Shown here piece after piece: positions 42,209 to 50,671 of a DNA stretch of 64,000 nucleotides. The notes below the pieces were generated by a model. That model ran no database searches. It was not told the origin of the DNA and worked only from the letters and a program-made list of their open reading frames with translations. The DNA comes from Capsulimonas corticalis (GTDB taxonomy: Bacteria; Armatimonadota; Armatimonadia; Armatimonadales; Capsulimonadaceae). A program made the position numbers and the translations under genes. The stretch's first letter is position 1, and every line of letters begins with the position of its first letter. Location: NCBI RefSeq assembly GCF_003574315.2, contig NZ_AP025739.1, forward strand, positions 4,340,001-4,404,000, read 5' to 3'.

Positions 42209-44338
42209 ATGCCGCAATTACACAAGACGATACTCGCGACGGCCGTCGCCGCCGGAATTTGCGCCATGGGAGGCGCATTCGCCTCGGCCGCGACCTACGA
42301 TGTCGGTCCCGCCTATGCTTACACCACGCTGTCCTCTGTTCCGTGGAGCGCGCTTCAGCCGGGCGACGTGGTCAACATCCACTGGCGCGCGGCGCCGTAC
42401 AAGGAGCATATCCTCCTGTCGCAGAGCGGCACGGCGGCGCAGCATATCGTGGTGCATGGCGTTCCCGATCCCGCCACGCAGCAGCTGCCCGTACTGGACT
42501 CGGACGGCGCGGTTGAAGCGGCGAATATCAATTACTGCTGGAGCGGGCTCTACGGCAACGGCGCGGTGATGGTCAGCCCGCGCGCCGGGTTTGTCTATCC
42601 CTACATTCCATCGTATATCGATATCGAGAATCTCAAAATCATTCATGCCCGCGCTCCATACTCGTTTCAGGCACCGGATGGCACCACGCAGAACTACGCA
42701 CGCTTCACGGCGGGAATCAATGTCGAACGCGGCCAGAATATCACGATCCGAGGGTGCGAGCTCACCGATAACGCCCTGGGCCTTTTCGTCAACTCCAAGT
42801 ACAATACCGACGCGCTGTCGGCCAACATTCTGATCGAGCACAACGATATTCACCACAACGGCGTTTCCGGCGACGCCAGCTGCCACAACTGCTATACCGA
42901 AGCGGCGGGCGTCACCTATCAATACAATCACATTGGCCCCGTCATCACGGGGTCCGTCGCCGACGCCATCAAAGACCGTTCGTCCAATCTCGTCATTCGG
43001 TACAACAATATCGAGAGCGGCCCGTCGGATTGCCTGGATCTGATCGAGGCGCAGAGCGACAAGTATATCGCGACGCTGCCTAACTACGACAAAACCTGGA
43101 TTTACGGCAACACATTTTACAACGGACCCACCGGCGCCGCCTATCTGATCAACTACGGCGGACTGGACACGGATTACAGCATGTATCGCAAGGGCACACT
43201 GTACTTCTATAACAACACCGTCGTCAACCAGGCCCCATACAACGCCTGGTGGCGCACCGTCGTTTTCGTCTTCCCGTACCGCTACTACACCGGCGTGGAC
43301 AGCGTGGAGCGGGTGGATTGCCGCAACAACATCTTCGCGAGCCTGCCGGTGACGCCCGGCGCTGCGCCCGCCGTCCTGGCGATGATGGCGACCGATAACA
43401 CCCCGTTTTTGGATATGACCGCGAACTATGTGAGCCCAGGAACGCAGCTCGCCTACTACACCGGTCAGGGACCGCTGGGCGGACTGGTCACCGGATGGGC
43501 GATGCAGCACTTCGGCGACGCTAATGGAGTCGACAATCCCGGCTTCGTAAATCCCTCGGCGCTGGACTTCCGTTTGGCGAAGACCGCTTACTGTATCGAC
43601 AAGGGGACCGCTCAGAACGCGGCCGTCGCCGGCCTGTTCGATCCGCAGTTTGAGCTGATGTCCGACCTGAACGTCATCCCGCGCCCCACGCTTGGCGCGG
43701 CGATCGATCTCGGCGCTCATGAAAATTCGGGGTTGGCCGCCGCGGCGCCGCCGATGAGCATCAGCAGCGCCAGTCTTTCCGAAGGCAACTCGGGCGTCAA
43801 AAACATGATCTTCACCGTCACGCTCGCCAGCCCCAGCGCCGCCGCCGCGCAGGTCTCCTACACGACCGCGAACGGGACGGCCGCCGCCGGATCGGACTAC
43901 ACCGCGACTTCGGGGACGCTCATCATACCCGCCGGGCAGACTTCCGCGACGATCGCCGTTCCGATCCTCGGCGACACGGTTCCGGAGCCCGACGAAACGT
44001 TCACGGTGAACTTGTCCAACGCCGTTGGCGCGACGCTGATCGGCGGCCAGGGCGTCGGGACGATTGTCAACGACGATTCGGCTCCCGTGAACGCGCCCGT
44101 CATTTACAGCTTCACGCCCGCCGGCGGCGCGGCTGGAACCGTCGTCACCATCACCGGCCAGTACCTGACCGGCGCCACCGGCGTCTATCTGCACGACATC
44201 CCCGCAGCATCGTATACTGTGGTGAATGATACGACGATCACCTTTGTTGTCCCCGCCATGGCCGCCGGCCCGGCCAAGCTCAAGGTGATCACGCCCGCCG
44301 GCAAATGCTGGGCCGTGAATAACTTCGTCGTCAACTGA
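42209..44338 (+). CDS. Secreted beta-helix protein with Calx-beta and IPT domains
   Basis: A 709-aa exported protein. A signal peptide (about 1-27) precedes a right-handed parallel beta-helix (about 60-500; repeated NITIRGCELTDNALGLF, ILIEHNDIHHNG, LVIRYNNIESG turns, as in pectate-lyase-like proteins), then a Calx-beta domain (about 515-620; LSEGNSGVKNMIFTVTLASPS, GTAAAGSDYTATSGTLIIPAGQTSA) and a C-terminal IPT/TIG domain. GAGGAG precedes the ATG. It may be a polysaccharide lyase or a surface carbohydrate-binding protein; catalytic residues cannot be named with certainty. Confidence 0.88.
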   Translation: MPQLHKTILATAVAAGICAMGGAFASAATYDVGPAYAYTTLSSVPWSALQPGDVVNIHWRAAPYKEHILLSQSGTAAQHIVVHGVPDPATQQLPVLDSDGAVEAANINYCWSGLYGNGAVMVSPRAGFVYPYIPSYIDIENLKIIHARAPYSFQAPDGTTQNYARFTAGINVERGQNITIRGCELTDNALGLFVNSKYNTDALSANILIEHNDIHHNGVSGDASCHNCYTEAAGVTYQYNHIGPVITGSVADAIKDRSSNLVIRYNNIESGPSDCLDLIEAQSDKYIATLPNYDKTWIYGNTFYNGPTGAAYLINYGGLDTDYSMYRKGTLYFYNNTVVNQAPYNAWWRTVVFVFPYRYYTGVDSVERVDCRNNIFASLPVTPGAAPAVLAMMATDNTPFLDMTANYVSPGTQLAYYTGQGPLGGLVTGWAMQHFGDANGVDNPGFVNPSALDFRLAKTAYCIDKGTAQNAAVAGLFDPQFELMSDLNVIPRPTLGAAIDLGAHENSGLAAAAPPMSISSASLSEGNSGVKNMIFTVTLASPSAAAAQVSYTTANGTAAAGSDYTATSGTLIIPAGQTSATIAVPILGDTVPEPDETFTVNLSNAVGATLIGGQGVGTIVNDDSAPVNAPVIYSFTPAGGAAGTVVTITGQYLTGATGVYLHDIPAASYTVVNDTTITFVVPAMAAGPAKLKVITPAGKCWAVNNFVVN

Positions 44339-44350
44339 TGAAAGTCGGCT

Positions 44351-44383
44351 TCCGGCGCTCGCGAATTCTCGTCGAGCGCCGGA
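44351..44383 (+). terminator. Hairpin after beta-helix gene
   Basis: An 11-bp perfect stem TCCGGCGCTCG/CGAGCGCCGGA with an 11-nt loop, 12 bp after the stop codon; no T-run. Confidence 0.65.
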
Positions 44384-44447
44384 ACATTCGCTATTCTCAT
44401 GGGGTCTAATCCATAGAATACGAAGTCTCCGCTTGGAGGATAACGAT

Positions 44448-44531
44448 ATGTTTTGCCTAACAACATGCCGCCGATTATTTTTGCTCATTGCCGCCATTGC
44501 GGGAATCGTGCAGGCGAGTTATATGTTCTGA
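44448..44531 (+). CDS. Possible 27-residue hydrophobic peptide
   Basis: A mini-gene MFCLTTCRRLFLLIAAIAGI... (27 aa) with GGAGGA at ideal spacing before the ATG and a strong 18-bp terminator stem 26 bp after the stop. One membrane helix is predicted by eye. Too short for composition tests, so expression is uncertain. Confidence 0.45.
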   Translation: MFCLTTCRRLFLLIAAIAGIVQASYMF

Positions 44532-44557
44532 AAGCTCGCTCCATATTGAGGGCTATG

Positions 44558-44599
44558 AAATCGCCCGCAAACGAATTACGGTTCGTTTGCGGGCGATTT
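44558..44599. terminator. Strong bidirectional terminator
   Basis: An 18-bp perfect stem (44558-44575 with 44582-44599), loop TTACGG, with A/T-ends on both sides. It lies between the mini-gene (plus) and the GH5 gene (minus). Confidence 0.9.
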
Positions 44600-44623
44600 G
44601 TGTCTCAGGAGTTAAGAGGCGTG

Positions 44624-45850
44624 TCAATGGCTTTTCGCGCTTGCCTCTCGGTACACCGTCGTGATGTTGTGATACTCGTCCAAATTCTCCGTCTTCAATT
44701 GGCTGCACTTTTGAATCCACTGCGCCTGTGTATCCTGAAACGGATCGAGCGGGGTGATCGGTTTGACATTGCTGTACAGGCCCCACTGCGACTGCCCGCC
44801 TTTGACCCAGGTGATCTTATATGTCCACGATGACCAGGAGATGGATTGATCCTGCATGGCGTCGACGAACCGCGCCAGCGTTTCGGGAGTGCCATGCGGC
44901 TCCATGCAGAATTCGCCGAGGTAGTAGGGGACTTTGCGCTTCTCTCGCTCGGCGCGGATATCGGAGACCATGCCATCGGAGCTTTTGGTCTGATCCTCGG
45001 GAGTCTTGGCGCCGAAATTATAGTAGTGAATGCTCATCACGACATTGGTCCATCCCAGAACGCTGGGATCGGGCATGTCCTTGATGCCCTTGTAGCCGTC
45101 TTCGACGAAGACCAGGTGATTGGGATCGCCGGCGCGGACGGCCTGGTAGAGGTCGTTCTGCACCACATAAAGCGCCGCCGAGTTCGCCGCGCCCATCGGC
45201 TCGTTGACGAGGTCGTAGCCGGCGACGGCGCTGCTCTTGCGGAAGCGCCTCGCCAGCCGAGTCCAGAGATCCTCGGCGGCGTGGACATTTTTGTCGTCCT
45301 TGAAGAACTGGTTGACGCCCGCCTGTCCTGTATGCATTTGATCGCTTTGCCCCCCAGGCGCTCCATGGAGATCCAAGATGACATATATTTGACGCTTGCC
45401 GGCCCACGCCACGGCGCGGTCCAGCCAGTCGAGGCCGCCGGGTTCATCGACCAGGCTGGCGAGGAAGGGCAGGCGAACGCAGTTGAAGCCGGCGGCATGG
45501 ATCCGGTCGAAGTCCGATTCATTGAGCCAGGCGTCCCGGAACGCCGTTCGCATCTTAATCTTGGCGTCCGCGCCAAGTCGCTTTTCGACCGTTTTCCAGA
45601 GCGTCACATGATCCTGAACCGGCGGCTCCGCCGATCCGACCGGCGGTTTGGTGACGAACGGCTGCATCCATGGCTCCTCGACAAGCCAGCCGCCAAGGTT
45701 GACGCCGCGCAGAACGATGGGCCGGCCCTTGGCGTCCACAATCTTGTCGCCTTCGGCGTGAAGCATGGACGGCGGCGCCGCCGCATGGGCGCCGGCGATA
45801 GGGAACAAAGTTGCCGTGAGGGCAAGCAGACAGGGTAAAAACGTTTTCAT
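44624..45850 (-). CDS. GH5 glucanase-like enzyme
   Basis: A 408-aa secreted glycoside hydrolase of family 5. A signal peptide (about 1-23) precedes the barrel. GVNLGGWLVEEPWM near the N-terminus is typical of the exo-1,3-glucanase-like subgroup; acid/base Glu lies in YDLVNEPMG and nucleophile Glu in YYLGEFCM. Likely substrate is a beta-glucan. The start at 45850 follows GGAAC and begins the signal peptide. It lies 72 bp downstream of the LacI gene on the same strand. Confidence 0.9.
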   Translation of the reverse strand: MKTFLPCLLALTATLFPIAGAHAAAPPSMLHAEGDKIVDAKGRPIVLRGVNLGGWLVEEPWMQPFVTKPPVGSAEPPVQDHVTLWKTVEKRLGADAKIKMRTAFRDAWLNESDFDRIHAAGFNCVRLPFLASLVDEPGGLDWLDRAVAWAGKRQIYVILDLHGAPGGQSDQMHTGQAGVNQFFKDDKNVHAAEDLWTRLARRFRKSSAVAGYDLVNEPMGAANSAALYVVQNDLYQAVRAGDPNHLVFVEDGYKGIKDMPDPSVLGWTNVVMSIHYYNFGAKTPEDQTKSSDGMVSDIRAEREKRKVPYYLGEFCMEPHGTPETLARFVDAMQDQSISWSSWTYKITWVKGGQSQWGLYSNVKPITPLDPFQDTQAQWIQKCSQLKTENLDEYHNITTVYREASAKSH

Positions 45851-45922
45851 AGAAGTTCCATCACAAGTCGCTATGGCCGGAGAGGATACGGCTGGGCGCA
45901 AAGCGTTCTCAAGAAAGCGGAG

Positions 45923-46942
45923 TTAAGAGACGGGCGGAGCCGTCGATCCGCGTACGATCAGGGTCGGCTTGAGGAGCCACATCGAAGGCGTGGGGGCGTC
46001 CGCCGAGAGCCGCCGGAATAGCAGTCGCGCCGCCGTTTCTCCGATTTCGACCAGCGGCTGATGTACCGAAGTCAGCGGCGGGACACCGATCGCGCCGTCG
46101 GGAGTGTCGTCAACGCCGACGACCGACAGCCGGATCGGCACGGAGATCCCCAGATCCCGCGCGGCCTGCATCGCGCCCAGCGCATTCTGATCGTTGGCCG
46201 CAAAGATCGCGGTCGGCGGATTGGGAAGCGTCAGCAATCGCCGCGTCTGCGCGTAGGCCAGATCGATATCGTAAGCGCCCGGTCCCGCTGCGTACTCCGG
46301 CGGCAGATGGAAGCCGAGCGAGTTCATAAAGGCGTGATAAGTTTCCGTACGCATGCAGCCGCTGAGCATATTCATCGGTCCGGTCAGATGCGCGATCCGC
46401 GTGTGTCCAAGGTCGCGCAGATGGTGCAGCGCCAGCCGCGCGCCGTGCGCGTTGTCCGAGTCCACGGAGGAGATATCGTAGGGATCGCCGGGATAGGAGA
46501 CGGCGACGATGGGGATGTCGCAGCGCGCCAGCGCCGGAATAATATCAGAATCCATGGGCGGCGCCACGACAATAATGCCGTCGGTGCGCTGATCCCGGTA
46601 TGAAGCCGCCGAAAGGTCAGCCGTCTTCCAGGGATCCGTATAAAACGTGACGTTGTAACCGGCTTCGGACGACGCCGAGATCACGCCTTGGAGGATAAAC
46701 GACGTGTACGGGTGACTGACCACCACCATCGAGCTGGCGGTGCCAAACAAGATCCCAATCGTGTTCATACGCTTATGCGACAGACCGCGCGCCACCGCGC
46801 TGGGGTGGTAATTCAATTCCTGCATGGCGCGCAGCACCCGCTCCCGGGTTTCGGGCAGCAGCACGCGCTTTCCATTCAGAACATAAGACACGGTTGCGGT
46901 AGAGACGCCGCACGCTTTGGCGACATCTTTAATAGTAGTCAT
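45923..46942 (-). CDS. LacI-family regulator
   Basis: A 339-aa repressor with N-terminal helix-turn-helix TIKDVAKACGVSTATVSYVLNG, hinge YHPSAVARGLSHKRM and a sugar-binding domain (RLSVVGVDDTPDGAIGVPPLTSV). The start at 46942 is the Met of the helix-turn-helix; the upstream frame is promoter. It is first in a pair with GH5 and divergent from a DUF1559/lipoprotein pair; both promoters have the same operator-like element. Confidence 0.93.
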   Translation of the reverse strand: MTTIKDVAKACGVSTATVSYVLNGKRVLLPETRERVLRAMQELNYHPSAVARGLSHKRMNTIGILFGTASSMVVVSHPYTSFILQGVISASSEAGYNVTFYTDPWKTADLSAASYRDQRTDGIIVVAPPMDSDIIPALARCDIPIVAVSYPGDPYDISSVDSDNAHGARLALHHLRDLGHTRIAHLTGPMNMLSGCMRTETYHAFMNSLGFHLPPEYAAGPGAYDIDLAYAQTRRLLTLPNPPTAIFAANDQNALGAMQAARDLGISVPIRLSVVGVDDTPDGAIGVPPLTSVHQPLVEIGETAARLLFRRLSADAPTPSMWLLKPTLIVRGSTAPPVS

Positions 46943-46960
46943 AAACTGTTCACGCACCTC

Positions 46961-47014
46961 GGTTACGCGGTTAAACGTTAACCCAATTGTAACATAGTGA
47001 ATTTTGCTTGTCAA
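46961..47014 (-). promoter_or_regulatory. Promoter and operator of LacI gene
   Basis: Minus-strand TTGACA (47009-47014), 17 bp, TACAAT (46986-46991). Downstream, GTTTAACCGCGTAACC (46961-46976 on the minus strand) matches the element at 47332 in 13 of 16 bases. The overlapping GGTTAA-ACG-TTAACC (46969-46983) is an alternative reading of the site. Confidence 0.8.
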
Positions 47015-47295
47015 GGGCAGGTATTTCGTTCCCGCGCTGACGAAATCTGAGGACACATAAGACATCTGCGCTTTGACGTACGATGCGAACGCGAATATCT
47101 CCGACTGGAATTGACGGTGTACGGCGATAATACAAATAAAACCTAGTGAGGTCTGCGAATATGTGTGGTAAAAAGATGGGAAGCCGTCTCCAGGCCGGGA
47201 TTAGCCCCCATACAATCAAATTGTCATCTCGATGGAGTGTAAGATATTGGAAGTCTTCATGGGCAAGGCCCGCAATAATTTCTAAAAAACTGTTA
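47015..47295. other. Intergenic region without a clear gene
   Basis: About 280 bp between the divergent LacI and DUF1559 promoters. Short open frames cross it on both strands but lack ribosome sites and run through promoter elements. Nothing else was identified. Confidence 0.55.
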
Positions 47296-47347
47296 TTGAC
47301 AAATTGGAAAGTGTTTGATATACTCAGTATGGTTTAACCGCTTAAAC
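47296..47347 (+). promoter_or_regulatory. Promoter and operator of third DUF1559 gene
   Basis: TTGACA (47296-47301), 17 bp, TATACT (47319-47324), then the symmetric GTTTAACCGCTTAAAC (47332-47347; arms GTTTAA/TTAAAC) 7 bp downstream. Same arrangement as the other two DUF1559 promoters. Confidence 0.87.
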
Positions 47348-47416
47348 ACTAGAACGCAATTGAATGTATTCGCAGACGCATTTGAAACGAGCCATTATCT
47401 TAAAGGAGTTCCATTG

Positions 47417-48244
47417 ATGAAACATCGACACGGTTTTACGCTGATCGAGCTGCTAGTCGTCATCGCTATCATTGCGATTCTCGCCGCCATCCTGTTCCCC
47501 GTCTTCGCTCAGGCCCGTGAGAAGGCCCGATCGATCTCGTGCATGTCCAACTTGAAGCAGATTGGTCTGGGGATCCTGCAATATACCCAGGATGCTGATG
47601 AGATGTACCCACAGGCCACCGACGAATCCGGCAAGCAGTGGTACGATATGGTGGACCCCTATATCAAGAGCGGACAAAAGTCCGGCGGATTCTCATATGG
47701 GCGCGGCGGTGTTTGGGACTGCCCTTCCTTCCCGAGCGACTATGGTCAGGCCCAGCACTACGGCGCGAGCCTCGGCCTCTTCGTCCCGAACTATTCGGGT
47801 AACAATGGCGGGAAGCCCCTCGCGCCTTGGTCTCTGGCGGTCGTCGACGCTCCGGCCGATAAGATCATGGTCGCCGAGAAGGGGCGCAACGCCGCGACCT
47901 GGGGCTACGAGACATTCATTACTATCGAACAAGAGTGGCTGAACAACTGGAATAACCTGGATGCGAACGGTAAGTTCGATGAGTCCAAGGATGGCAGCGA
48001 CCATTCGGTCCTTCCTTCGGTCGATTGCGACGGAACGATGCCTGGCGGCAACCCGTTCGCCTGGGAGTGTGGCTGGACCGTACGATATCGTCACCAGCAG
48101 TCGGCGAACGTTCTGTTCTGCGACGGACACGCCAAGGCAATGCACGCCGGGACGATTAAGTGGTACAAGAACGTATACATCCCTCAGGTCTACGAAGCGG
48201 CTATGCAGCAGCAGGGGTGGGGCTGGTCAACCAGTGTTCACTAG
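47417..48244 (+). CDS. DUF1559-type pseudopilin
   Basis: A 275-aa pseudopilin: leader MKHRHG, prepilin signal [20 protein letters not shown], then [19 protein letters not shown] and a C-terminal [20 protein letters not shown], the DUF1559 hallmark. AAAGGAG precedes the ATG at 47417. It has fewer internal residues than the other two copies and a Gly/Trp-rich end. It is followed 10 bp later by a small lipoprotein gene on the same transcript. Confidence 0.93.
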   Translation: MKHRHGFTLIELLVVIAIIAILAAILFPVFAQAREKARSISCMSNLKQIGLGILQYTQDADEMYPQATDESGKQWYDMVDPYIKSGQKSGGFSYGRGGVWDCPSFPSDYGQAQHYGASLGLFVPNYSGNNGGKPLAPWSLAVVDAPADKIMVAEKGRNAATWGYETFITIEQEWLNNWNNLDANGKFDESKDGSDHSVLPSVDCDGTMPGGNPFAWECGWTVRYRHQQSANVLFCDGHAKAMHAGTIKWYKNVYIPQVYEAAMQQQGWGWSTSVH

Positions 48245-48254
48245 GAGAACGAAA

Positions 48255-48491
48255 TTGAAGTTGAGCGCCAGAAACCTTGCGGTGATGACATGTGCTCTCG
48301 GGGTGCTCGGAGCCAGCCTCGCCGGCTGCAGCCATAACGACGCTGCGCCTGCGAGTACAGCGAAGGCGTCCGTAATGCCATCCGGCATGCCAGAGAACGC
48401 TCAGCAGCAGACAATACAGGCAGAGGGAGCGGCCTCGCCGGCCGCTCTGGCTGCTCAGCATAACGCGGAGATGCGTGCATCCAAGCATTGA
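48255..48491 (+). CDS. Small lipoprotein, TTG start
   Basis: A 78-aa lipoprotein starting at TTG 48255, which has AGGAGA at ideal spacing; no ATG at the N-terminus would retain the signal peptide. Lipobox LAGC gives Cys25. The mature part is Ala/Ser/Gln-rich and ends TIQAEGAASPAALAAQHNAEM, similar in pattern to the lipoprotein at 33320 (TIEQIQNDPTLSPAVKAIQI). Located 10 bp after the DUF1559 gene and before a terminator, it is clearly co-transcribed. Confidence 0.82.
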   Translation: MKLSARNLAVMTCALGVLGASLAGCSHNDAAPASTAKASVMPSGMPENAQQQTIQAEGAASPAALAAQHNAEMRASKH

Positions 48492-48573
48492 CACGACTCC
48501 GGCAACCTCTCTGGAAATAAGATCCGAATGACTCTTCCGCCCTGTCCTGGGGAAGTGAATATGCATTCTCCGC

Positions 48574-48602
48574 ACCGGCGCCGCAAGGCGCCGGTTTTTT
48601 TG
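48574..48602 (+). terminator. Intrinsic terminator
   Basis: ACCGGCGCC-GCAA-GGCGCCGGT followed by seven T, ending the DUF1559/lipoprotein transcript. Confidence 0.93.
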
Positions 48603-48652
48603 TTGTCCGGGGAAGTATAATCTCTGGGCGCAAAGGCGCAGATCTAAACCTT

Positions 48653-49243
48653 ATGACCAACCACTATCTTATTTTCGAAAAATCCGCGCATGCGGTCATC
48701 CACATTATCCAGGGCGGTACGCTGACCGAGGCGCTTTGGAACTACATCGTTCGCGACCAGACCGAGGCCACGCTGCAAGAGGACGGTTCCGTCTTCGCCT
48801 GGGGAACACTCTATCCGCATCCGCTGTCCTACATTGAGCGCTGGCACAAGATTGAAGGCGACTGGCAGATCCGCGATCTGCCCGATTGGGCGTGGTCCGA
48901 TCCGTCCGCGCAGGTTTTCGCCGACAAGGGGCCTTATAACACCGCGCTCGCAACGGAATCGTGTCTCGCAAAGTTCCGAAAGCGATTTCCCAAAGCGGAC
49001 GCGCAGTTTTTTGTCTGGCCTCTGAAAACGGGCGTGCTCGTCACGTTCTATCAGCAAAAGCATTTAGAACTCAAGATTATGAAGCGCTATCTGTGGGTCT
49101 GGGACGGCAAGCGTGAAAAGATCAGTGAATGGAAGGGCGACGAGGCGCAGCTCGCCGAAGAGCTGGACACACAGACGGTCCGTCTGAGCCTCGGCGCCGC
49201 CGCGCCGCTGTCATCCATGTCTTACGGCGGCGTGGGATTTTAG
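48653..49243 (+). CDS. Uncharacterised soluble protein
   Basis: A 196-aa protein with no recognised domain, no signal peptide and many aromatic residues (YIERWHKIEGDWQIRDLPDW, FFVWPLKTGVLVTFYQQKH). A TATAAT box lies at 48616-48621, 32 bp upstream. It opens a run of small plus-strand genes that includes DUF4375 and barstar. An immunity-type role would fit the company but is only a guess. Confidence 0.75.
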   Translation: MTNHYLIFEKSAHAVIHIIQGGTLTEALWNYIVRDQTEATLQEDGSVFAWGTLYPHPLSYIERWHKIEGDWQIRDLPDWAWSDPSAQVFADKGPYNTALATESCLAKFRKRFPKADAQFFVWPLKTGVLVTFYQQKHLELKIMKRYLWVWDGKREKISEWKGDEAQLAEELDTQTVRLSLGAAAPLSSMSYGGVGF

Positions 49244-49272
49244 CTGTCCGTTGCGAAAGGGAAAAACGAATC

Positions 49273-49806
49273 ATGCATCGATTGCGCTCCTCATATCTCA
49301 TCACGGCGATGTGTCTCACGGCCCTCGGAATCGGCGCCGCTTCCGGATACGCCGCCCCGGATGCCCCGAAGGTTCTCAGCGCCAAGGATCGGCAGCATCT
49401 GCTGACCGACCACTTCCAGACCTTCAGCGGCTCCAGCGCGATCCCGGAACCCGTGAAAGCGTTTTATCTCACGCCTACGGACAGCGCCGCGCCCGACGCT
49501 TCGTCCAAAGACAGGCCGAAGTTCCCGATGGCCAATCCGGGCAAACCCTGGAACGCCGGCGATGTCGTTCAAGATAGCTCGCTCCCATTCCGCCGTCTGA
49601 TCTTCGTCGCCGTCGCCAAAGGCTACTGCCTCATCACGTACGAGTACGGCGGCATCGCCTACAACCGCTGCGCCGCCCTATACTACTTTTCCGACAAGAA
49701 AGCCGATCTTGCCTGGGCCGGAAACGTGTCTGGAACATGGGAAAATCTTTCCGAATTCCGCAAATCCATCCGAACAAAACAATACCGTGACGGCGGCCGG
49801 CTGTAA
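49273..49806 (+). CDS. Uncharacterised exported protein
   Basis: A 177-aa protein with a signal peptide (about 1-27, cleavage near GYA-AP) and a beta-rich body (RLIFVAVAKGYCLITYEYGGI). No family recognised. It starts 29 bp after the previous gene, following AAAGGGAAAAA, and the ATG at 49273 is the signal-peptide Met. Confidence 0.75.
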   Translation: MHRLRSSYLITAMCLTALGIGAASGYAAPDAPKVLSAKDRQHLLTDHFQTFSGSSAIPEPVKAFYLTPTDSAAPDASSKDRPKFPMANPGKPWNAGDVVQDSSLPFRRLIFVAVAKGYCLITYEYGGIAYNRCAALYYFSDKKADLAWAGNVSGTWENLSEFRKSIRTKQYRDGGRL

Positions 49807-49816
49807 ATTGATTCCC

Positions 49817-50284
49817 ATGAACAATAACCATATGAGCGATACCCTTCCGACAGCCGGCGGCGCCAAGGCGTCTGCTGTTATTCAGCTTGCTCGTTGGTTG
49901 TTCGCAACGCCGGACAACGGTCGATCCACGTGGTCGGTTATTATGTGGTGGGAAGCCCGGCGCTTCGCCTTTAATCTGATTGTAGGCGGCGTCGGCTTCA
50001 TTTCGCTCGTCCTTTTTATGGTCCTGATGTCGACGCCCGGTATTCTCAAGCCAGGCGAGGACGCCGTTGAGCCGATGGCGATTTTTATCGCGCCGATTTT
50101 GATGAACATCGCTTACACTCTGGGGTGGTTCATCGAAGTCCAATGGAACTGGCTGCACCGTGGCCATACGGGCCGCATTGGCCCGGTGATGCTGGCTGTC
50201 GGCTTTATCTTTTCGTTATTGCTGATGCTTCTGCCCACGACCGTAGGTGTGATAAGCGTAATTTCGCTGCATCATGGAAAATGA
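49817..50284 (+). CDS. Multi-helix membrane protein
   Basis: A 155-aa protein with about three membrane helices (FAFNLIVGGVGFISLVLFMV, PMAIFIAPILMNIAYTLGWF, PVMLAVGFIFSLLLMLLP). No family recognised. It starts 10 bp after the previous gene; a second Met five codons later is also possible. Confidence 0.75.
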   Translation: MNNNHMSDTLPTAGGAKASAVIQLARWLFATPDNGRSTWSVIMWWEARRFAFNLIVGGVGFISLVLFMVLMSTPGILKPGEDAVEPMAIFIAPILMNIAYTLGWFIEVQWNWLHRGHTGRIGPVMLAVGFIFSLLLMLLPTTVGVISVISLHHGK

Positions 50285-50308
50285 ATCAAGAAATAAGCCG
50301 AATATTCA

Positions 50309-50671
50309 ATGAACATCCTCTGGATCGAAAACCATGATCGCTTCGCGAAGATCGCCGTGAAGACATTTCTCTCTACTCACACCGTCACCGTCATCCCAAG
50401 CATTGCGGCGGCGTGCGCCGCTTTGACATCCGGCGCCTTTGATGTGGTGATGGTCGATTATGACTTGGACGACGGCAAGGGGGACTCGATGATTGCGCAA
50501 ATCAATGCGCTTCGGCCACGACCCGGAATCATTGCGACTTCGTCCCACGCTTTCGGCAACCAATCGCTGATGGAGGCCGGCGCGGACGCCGTCTGTGGCA
50601 AGACAGAGTTTTCGTCGATTGGGCAAGTTATCGACAGACTTCGAGGGAGTAACACACATGACAATAACTGA
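50309..50671 (+). CDS. Stand-alone receiver domain protein
   Basis: A 120-aa single response-regulator receiver. The phosphoacceptor is Asp50 or Asp52 (MVDYDLDDG) and the conserved Lys lies in VCGKTEF; the usual acidic pair near the N-terminus is reduced to Glu7 (WIENHD). No output domain. Its end overlaps the DUF4375 gene start by 14 bp, implying coupling. No histidine kinase is nearby. Confidence 0.82.
   Translation: MNILWIENHDRFAKIAVKTFLSTHTVTVIPSIAAACAALTSGAFDVVMVDYDLDDGKGDSMIAQINALRPRPGIIATSSHAFGNQSLMEAGADAVCGKTEFSSIGQVIDRLRGSNTHDNN

Noticed and set aside
42218-44497. 759-codon minus-strand frame opposite the beta-helix gene
   Set aside because: Composition of an antisense shadow (Arg/Asp/Gly-rich); the plus strand has signal peptide and domain repeats.
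47146-47337. 63-codon frame before the third DUF1559 gene
   Set aside because: No ribosome site and it runs through the promoter and operator.
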